Positions 33,228 through 38,139 of a stretch of 38,139 nucleotides of DNA are shown here, piece by piece. The first letter of the stretch is position 1; each line of letters begins with the position of its first letter. The notes beneath the pieces were generated by a model. The model made no database searches, had not been told where the DNA came from, and saw only the letters and a program-made list of their open reading frames with translations. Both the position numbers and the translations under genes were made by a program. Source of the DNA: Rostrohypoxylon terebratum (taxonomy: Eukaryota; Ascomycota; Sordariomycetes; Xylariales; Hypoxylaceae); contig MU386032.1 in assembly GCA_022497145.1 (NCBI GenBank), forward strand, positions 1 to 38,139, written 5' to 3'.

Positions 33228-33861
33228 GTTACGTATAATACAGCATTGGTGAAAATAACCTGCCGACGTCATGATAATCAGGATCGCAGGCGTATTGCCG
33301 AGCAAGGGCGCGCTGGAGATTATGGGGCACCATCCACTAAATTGCCCTGTACCTGTAGGTGTAAGCTTCCATAAAGGGGTAGAAATAGCGCATATCCATT
33401 TCTACTATAGAGAACGAACAAATGAAATCGAGACAACTCCTTTGATCGATTCGCCTTCCACTTGCCTTTTACATGTTCTTAATGATACAACACATTTTAT
33501 TATCTTGTGACATAAGTGGTTAGGTACGTTATTGTTGTAGAAATTACAGCGTGTTGTTCTGTCCACTTAACCCTAAGAAAAACCCTAAGAAATACCCGCT
33601 CTAACTTCCTAGGATTATAGTGCTTTTGTGGCAGCTTTTTAGTGCATGAAATGAACGCTGGTCTCAATCCACTACCAGAGATTTCAAGGAACGCGATCGC
33701 CATTATCACGATGAAACCAAAACACAATTCAATTTGCTCGGCAAATAAATACAACCGATCGCATACTTTTTATATCGCGATCAGTGTTGTATTTTCTACT
33801 GGTATATATATTTTATCTTTTGCCACCATGTATATCGCAATCCCAAAGCGATACTTCCCTC
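33228..33861. other. Intergenic between convergent genes
   Basis: AT-rich 3' spacer. Contains two CCCTAAGAAA units near 33572 and a GCGATCGC palindrome near 33693. A GTGAGT beginning at 33224, overlapping the monooxygenase stop, could be a donor for a further small exon, but nothing supports that. Confidence 0.4.
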
Positions 33862-35192
33862 TTAAGACGACTTCTTAACGGGTCCATACCAATCATCATA
33901 GCCGAGATCAAAGCCCCATAGCGGGGTGTTAATGCGCTTCGCCTTGCCATTAGCGGCCAATTGATCGAGCACGTCTAGATCTTCTTTCGAAAGTTCAATG
34001 ACCTTCCTGTTCGAAGAAATGCGCTCCTCAGTCACGGACTTAGGCAACACTACAGCGCCTTTGTTGACGTGATAGCTGATGAGGATCGTTGCGGCCGAAA
34101 CACCATTCTTTTCAGCGATCTTCTGAATGTCGGGATCCGTCATGATGGGGGCACCTGTCAAGCCATTAGCCCCGCGATTAGCTTCCTTCAACTAGCGCCA
34201 CCACCTGAAAGTTCGGGACTTACCAGTAGAACCGAGCGGCGAGTATGCTTCGAGCAGAATGCCGAGTTTATCGCAATATGCACGCAGTTCATGCTGAGGC
34301 AGGAAGGGGTGTAGCTCGACTTGGTTTACGGCGGGGACAATGGTCCACTTCTTGCGGAGCTCCTCCAGATATGGGATCGACCAGTTAGCGACGCCGATGG
34401 CCTTGACCTTGCCGGATTTGTAAATCTCTTCCATTTGACGCCATGTCTCGCTCTGATCCCATGATCGGTCGACTGCTCGTGTGCCATCAGGGTTGAGGGG
34501 GAAAAGCTCGCTCGTCTCGTTCTATTAGCGCAATTAATCAGTATTAGACCCTACAGAGCTCGGATCCGAAAGGCGCCCAACTTACTGGAACTAATCGAAC
34601 GGGCCAGTGGACGAGCTGTTGAGGAATATCGTCAGCCCACATCCTGCGGTCTTAATACAGAACAGAAACAAAGGCAAAGAGGTCTCACATAGAGGTCAAG
34701 ATAATCCACGTCTAGATCTTTAAGAGTCTTCTCTAATCCTACTTTGACATTGTCTTGTTGGGTGTTCCAGACCTTGCTGGTGATGAAGATTTCTTCACGA
34801 GGCACCCCGCTATCCTTGATGCCCTGGCCAACCTCGGTCTCATTGCCTAAGGATCTTGTTAGGACAATTCTCGATATAGATGACCGAACGGTTGATTCTG
34901 CCCACCATAGACTCTGCATTTGGGTCAGCAATTTTCTATTGATCATTCTGTTACGAGATTCGCATTTTGGCTCACAGTGCGGCGTCGATGTGCCGGTAAC
35001 CATCTTTGAGGGCATAAGCCACCGCGCTTCGAACCTCGCCGGGCTTGGACTGCCACGTTCCTGATCATGACCAATGTTAGCAGACTATAATCTACCAGCG
35101 TCAAGCGCATTCATTGAGGTTTGGCACTTACCGAGGCCTACAGCAGGAATTTTTGCACCCGTGTTGAGCGTAAAGTGAGTCGGGGGTGCCAT
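33862..35192 (-). CDS. NADP-dependent aldo-keto reductase, 310 aa, seven exons
   Basis: Cytosolic carbonyl/alcohol oxidoreductase of the AKR superfamily, near the Gcy1/aldehyde-reductase group. Exons (minus): 35192-35132, 35060-34976, 34913-34906, 34846-34689, 34615-34586, 34521-34224, 34154-33862. All phases agree and the total is 311 codons, normal for the family. Exon 3 is only 8 bases and supplies the codon of the catalytic Tyr. The tetrad is complete: Asp46 (HIDAA), Tyr51 (VYGNE), Lys76 (ITSKVW), His107 (LVHWP). The NADPH-phosphate motif LPKSVTEERISSNR is near the C-terminus. It starts at MAPPTHFTLNTG, typical for AKRs. It is divergent to the lactonase, with a 712-base shared upstream region. 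No lesion is visible, in contrast to its neighbours. The substrate is unknown. Confidence 0.93.
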
Positions 35193-35334
35193 TTTGCTTG
35201 AGAAAATCTGGTTTCTTTGCTGTTTTGACTCGATTAGATGAAAAAGAGAACATAGTAGAAGATCTAGGAAGATAAAACAATCATCCCCTCACTGATGTAG
35301 TTACTTGGGCAAAAAGAGTCAAGCGCACCCCGTG

Positions 35335-35783
35335 GGTATGACCCCATACCTCCTTCCAACATACGGGGTGCATACGTCGGTATAATGACATACGACGGTA
35401 CAAAGGAGTGGGGAGGTGCGTCGCAGACGCCATCGCGACTTAAGTGGGACCGGCGGAAATGGTGAAATTAGCTGAAACTAAAGGAAAAATCACCGATCCG
35501 ACTTTCTTCCTCACCTGGCAGCTAGCCGGTTTCTACCAAACTAGCAATTATCTCCGGCGCACTTATAGCAGTGGAAATCGATGTCTACAAGATCAAAATT
35601 TCGGGGGCCGATGATGAGGTTATCAAGTGCTGTCCCTTCGGTGGATCGCCAAATGTGTCGGCGGTATGTAAAGGGGTATAGACAGTGAGCTTACTCGACC
35701 GGCCCGTCCGCTTACACGGTTCGCTAATGGGGTAGCGGAAATGTATTGGATGTATATCTCCGACATTCGACGGCCGAAGCCGT
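35335..35783. promoter_or_regulatory. Divergent AKR/lactonase promoter with repeated motifs
   Basis: CATACGTCGGTA (35371-35382) and CATACGACGGTA (35389-35400) form a direct repeat 18 bases apart with one difference. GGTATG and CATACC (35335-35350) form an inverted pair. ACGGC-CGAA-GCCGT at 35770-35783 contains CGG-N6-CCG, a layout used by Zn2Cys6 regulators, about 122 bases before the lactonase ATG. Whether one regulator controls both genes is inference. Confidence 0.4.
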
Positions 35784-35904
35784 TATGGGCTTCTATAACC
35801 CCTTTAATGAAACCAGTCTCAACATTCTTCCCTTCACAAACTGAAACTGCCCGTGCATACCTCTCATCTAATAGTGCTGACCCCTATAACCCGTCTTATA
35901 CATC

Positions 35905-37239
35905 ATGAAACCCGCGCTTCTAATCTCCGGCGATAGAGCCAACATCACCACGCTCTCCCTCGACCTTGAGAAAAAGGAGTTAAGCGTCGCCGCCAATTAT
36001 CCAGCACCCAAGGATTCATCCTGGATTGACCTGACGTTTTCGACTGGAAATGTTGATCGCTTAGTTGGCTTGTCTGAGGATTTAATAGAAGGTCAATTGT
36101 ATACCTTCCAAATCGACCATGATCGTAAGACTTTTAAGATAACGAGTCAACAACCAACGTTAGGAGCACCAGCCCATTGTGAGTGATCGCATAACCCTCT
36201 GTTGCCTTTAGGGCAAATTCCTAAACTTGGTTCAATAGTCATTACTCTACATGATAAATCTGCCTTGGCCCTCTCCACTGTGAGTCAACAACAACGATAC
36301 GCACCATCTCTTTCTTTAATAATTATGATAACTAGTACCTGGGGCAATCTCTTGCCCTCTATCCCATTTCCATCACCGACGAGGCCGGGCTCATACTCAA
36401 GGATACCCCTCGAACGGAAGTTTTGGTAGAATTTCCCTATAAGTCGGTAGGACACGGGCCAAATCTAGACCGACAGCGCCAATGTCATCCGCACCAAGTA
36501 CTCGAAGACAGCCGAGGTCTTCTTTACGTCCCAGACTTGGGAGCAGACCGTGTGTGGATCTTCCGTCGTGACCAAATGAAGCTGGAGCTAGGCGGTTGGC
36601 TCCAATGCCCTGCTGGCACAGGCTCTCGACACGCTGTTTTCTCACCTGATGGTACGTCAACCCCACGGCCCTCCAACTCCGTCTTCCAATATCCTTCTAA
36701 TGAGTCGTATAGAGAAAACCATGTACGTGATCGGAGAACTCTCCCACAAAGTCGTCGCCTTCGACCTGTCGACAGTACCCGCCGAAGATATCCAGCCCAT
36801 CGACGGTTTCGCGCCCCACGTGATCCCTCCTAGCGTTCATTCCGACCACCAGTATATGATGGACGCCTCCGAGATACGGCTTCACCCCAAGATCCCGAAC
36901 GTACTGTACGTAACCAACAGGTGGGAAAGGCACATTGCAGAGCGAGAGCCCCATCTAGAGAACGTCCCCAAGGAGCTGCAGCCAGGAGACGCCATCGCTA
37001 TTATCCTACTCTCGAAGAATGGCAGGGAAGTGGAAAGTGTTAAGTGGGTGTGGACCAACCTCGATACGATTAGAGGCGTCACACTTAGTGACGACGGCAA
37101 ATATGCCGCAGCAGTCGGGCAAGAAGGCGGTGGGATCGAGGTATATGAGATTGGCGGGGAGAGAGGTGACGAGTGGACACTCGTGGCTAGTTTGAAGGAG
37201 GGTCTAGAGATTGGGATTAAGCATGTTATTTGGCTGTAG
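35905..37239 (+). CDS. Seven-bladed lactonase-family protein, 385 aa (phosphogluconolactonase/muconate-cyclase type)
   Basis: Four exons: 35905-36178, 36239-36279, 36336-36651, 36713-37239; 386 codons, consistent phases, introns 56-61 bases. The protein looks like the seven-bladed propeller lactonase family, whose members hydrolyse or form lactones (6-phosphogluconolactonase, 3-carboxy-muconate cyclase). Supporting blocks: GAPAHF at the exon 1/2 junction, CHPHQVLEDSRGLLYVPDLGAD (about 175-196), GSRHAVFSPDG (about 225-235), HPKIPNVLYVTNR, and a C-terminal GIKHVIWL. It has no signal peptide. The reaction cannot be fixed. Beside a monooxygenase and a reductase, hydrolysis of a lactone intermediate is a sensible guess. 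No lesion is visible. Confidence 0.85.
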
Positions 37240-37354
37240 AAATCGTGTAAGTCTTATAAATTGCATCGACGACCAGGTAGCAATCTAATCTTGCCACTCA
37301 TATATCTTTGCTATACTTTCATCTATTTAAAACGCGATGTTCCAGGATAATCTG

Positions 37355-38038
37355 CTACAATGATATGTATTCTACCGAGATATAATTGATTGGGATTTTA
37401 GAAACGGTAGGTAATCTGAAGGCCCAGTCACCTGCAGTTTGACGAGTTCCGTATGTAATCCAATAAGAAACGATGGCCCCGATGGCGATAGAAATTTGTT
37501 CAAGAACGAGAAGTGAGCCCCTTAGGTTGGGAGGTGCAATCTCGGAAATGTACAATGGGGCTCCCATAGCGATGGTACCCACACCAATACCACCAATGGT
37601 TCGTCCGGCCACGAGGGCTCCGTAGTTATGTGCGGCTGTCTGGATAATGGAGCCGACACAGAAGATGGTTGCAGCAAAGGCGAGTCCCCGTTTTCTGGAG
37701 TAACGGTCGGCAAGCAGAGGGAGGAATAAGCAACCGATAAAGGCGCCAAATTCCAACATGCCAGTCATAAAGGCTGTGTTGAAGCCATAGCGAGCGTTGT
37801 CCGGATTTACTTCAGGGAACCGCTCACGGAACTGTGGCATGGTAAGGATAAGGGAGATAACACCTTGATCGTAGCCGAAGGAGAATCCACCGAGGGAGGC
37901 CAAGAGGGCGGCACCAAATACGTAGGGTGATTGTATGATGCCTTTGATGCCTTTATCTCCATAGCTGATCTCGGCGGTGGACTCCTCACGAGAGGGCGCG
38001 TCCTCGAAGTGGTCCGAACCATCCTTGTTGTCTGCCAT
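37355..38038 (-). pseudogene. MFS sugar transporter, truncated to its N-terminal half (227 aa)
   Basis: Residues 1-35 are a polar cytosolic tail. Then come hallmarks of the sugar porter family: GFSFGYDQGV (51-60), DRYSRKRG (111-118), AGRTIGGIGVG (144-154), PLYISEIAPPNLRG (161-174), giving about five to six membrane helices. Homology stops at GDWAFRLP (203-210); 17 unrelated residues and a stop follow. Full-length members have about 500 residues and 12 helices. There is no room for the rest: the convergent lactonase ends 115 bases away and no transporter motif appears on this strand there. A missed intron is unlikely for that reason. The upstream 101 bases reach the window edge. Confidence 0.8.
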
Positions 38039-38139
38039 CTTCGTTCCTGTGACAAGGGCTATGTAGGGCTTGGATGTGGTATCAATTCAATAATAATTCT
38101 CAAGGGTGCTAAGGTCCTTGATTCCTCTCCTCCTCAGAG

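Noticed and set aside
33572..33600. CCCTAAGAAA repeats resembling telomeric CCCTAA
   Set aside because: Only two units and interrupted by GAAA; not telomeric repeat.

Overview
The window looks like nuclear DNA of a filamentous ascomycete, probably a Sordariomycete; that placement is inference. Genes carry short introns of about 50-70 bases with GT-AG borders and CTAAC-type branch sites. The products belong to typical fungal families: a RasGAP, a secreted GH43 galactanase, a rhodopsin-domain membrane protein, an aldo-keto reductase, an MFS sugar transporter and a fungal transcription-factor domain. Intergenic DNA is AT-rich, full of TAGGTAC/GTACCTA words, and holds transposon relics.

Layout. 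1-1557: two LTRs in the same orientation (one cut by the window edge) enclose about 1 kb with a 182-aa ORF of unknown function. 1558-7501: mostly non-coding, with a tRNA-like promoter relic, a tentative small secreted peptide gene, a C2H2 zinc-finger gene, a six-copy GAGGCC(C/T)ATTTT array and a 275-aa orphan protein with a duplicated motif. 7502-15855: an 8.3-kb gene-poor stretch with simple repeats and a pyrimidine-rich segment leading to the RasGAP gene. 15856-18427: complete five-exon RasGAP (779 aa). 19436-20989: two-exon GC-rich GH43+CBM35 exo-galactanase, minus strand. 22685-24021: rhodopsin-domain membrane protein with awkward splice sites. 26811-27842: alpha/beta hydrolase. 28840-30488: a graveyard with a non-LTR RNase H relic, a reverse-strand LTR and a transcription-factor domain fragment ending exactly at that LTR.

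31292-38038: a compact group resembling a metabolic cluster: flavin monooxygenase, aldo-keto reductase (seven exons, one only 8 bases), seven-bladed lactonase and MFS sugar transporter. The reductase and lactonase read as intact and are divergently transcribed from a 712-base promoter region. The monooxygenase is broken twice: a 261-bp inverted-repeat element with 5-bp target duplication sits in its NADPH-binding motif, and an internal deletion lies downstream. The transporter stops after about half its length. With the neighbouring regulator fragment, this is best read as a partly dismantled oxidative or lactone-processing cluster; its substrate cannot be told from sequence.

The most distinctive observations are the MITE-like element in the monooxygenase, the decaying cluster around it, the 8-nt microexon, the LTR-enclosed ORF, the GAGGCC array and the tandem FPxLxSP/SYAxAAS protein. 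I see no CRISPR array and no convincing tRNA or rRNA gene. All splice models were made by eye from reading frame, splice signals and family resemblance.
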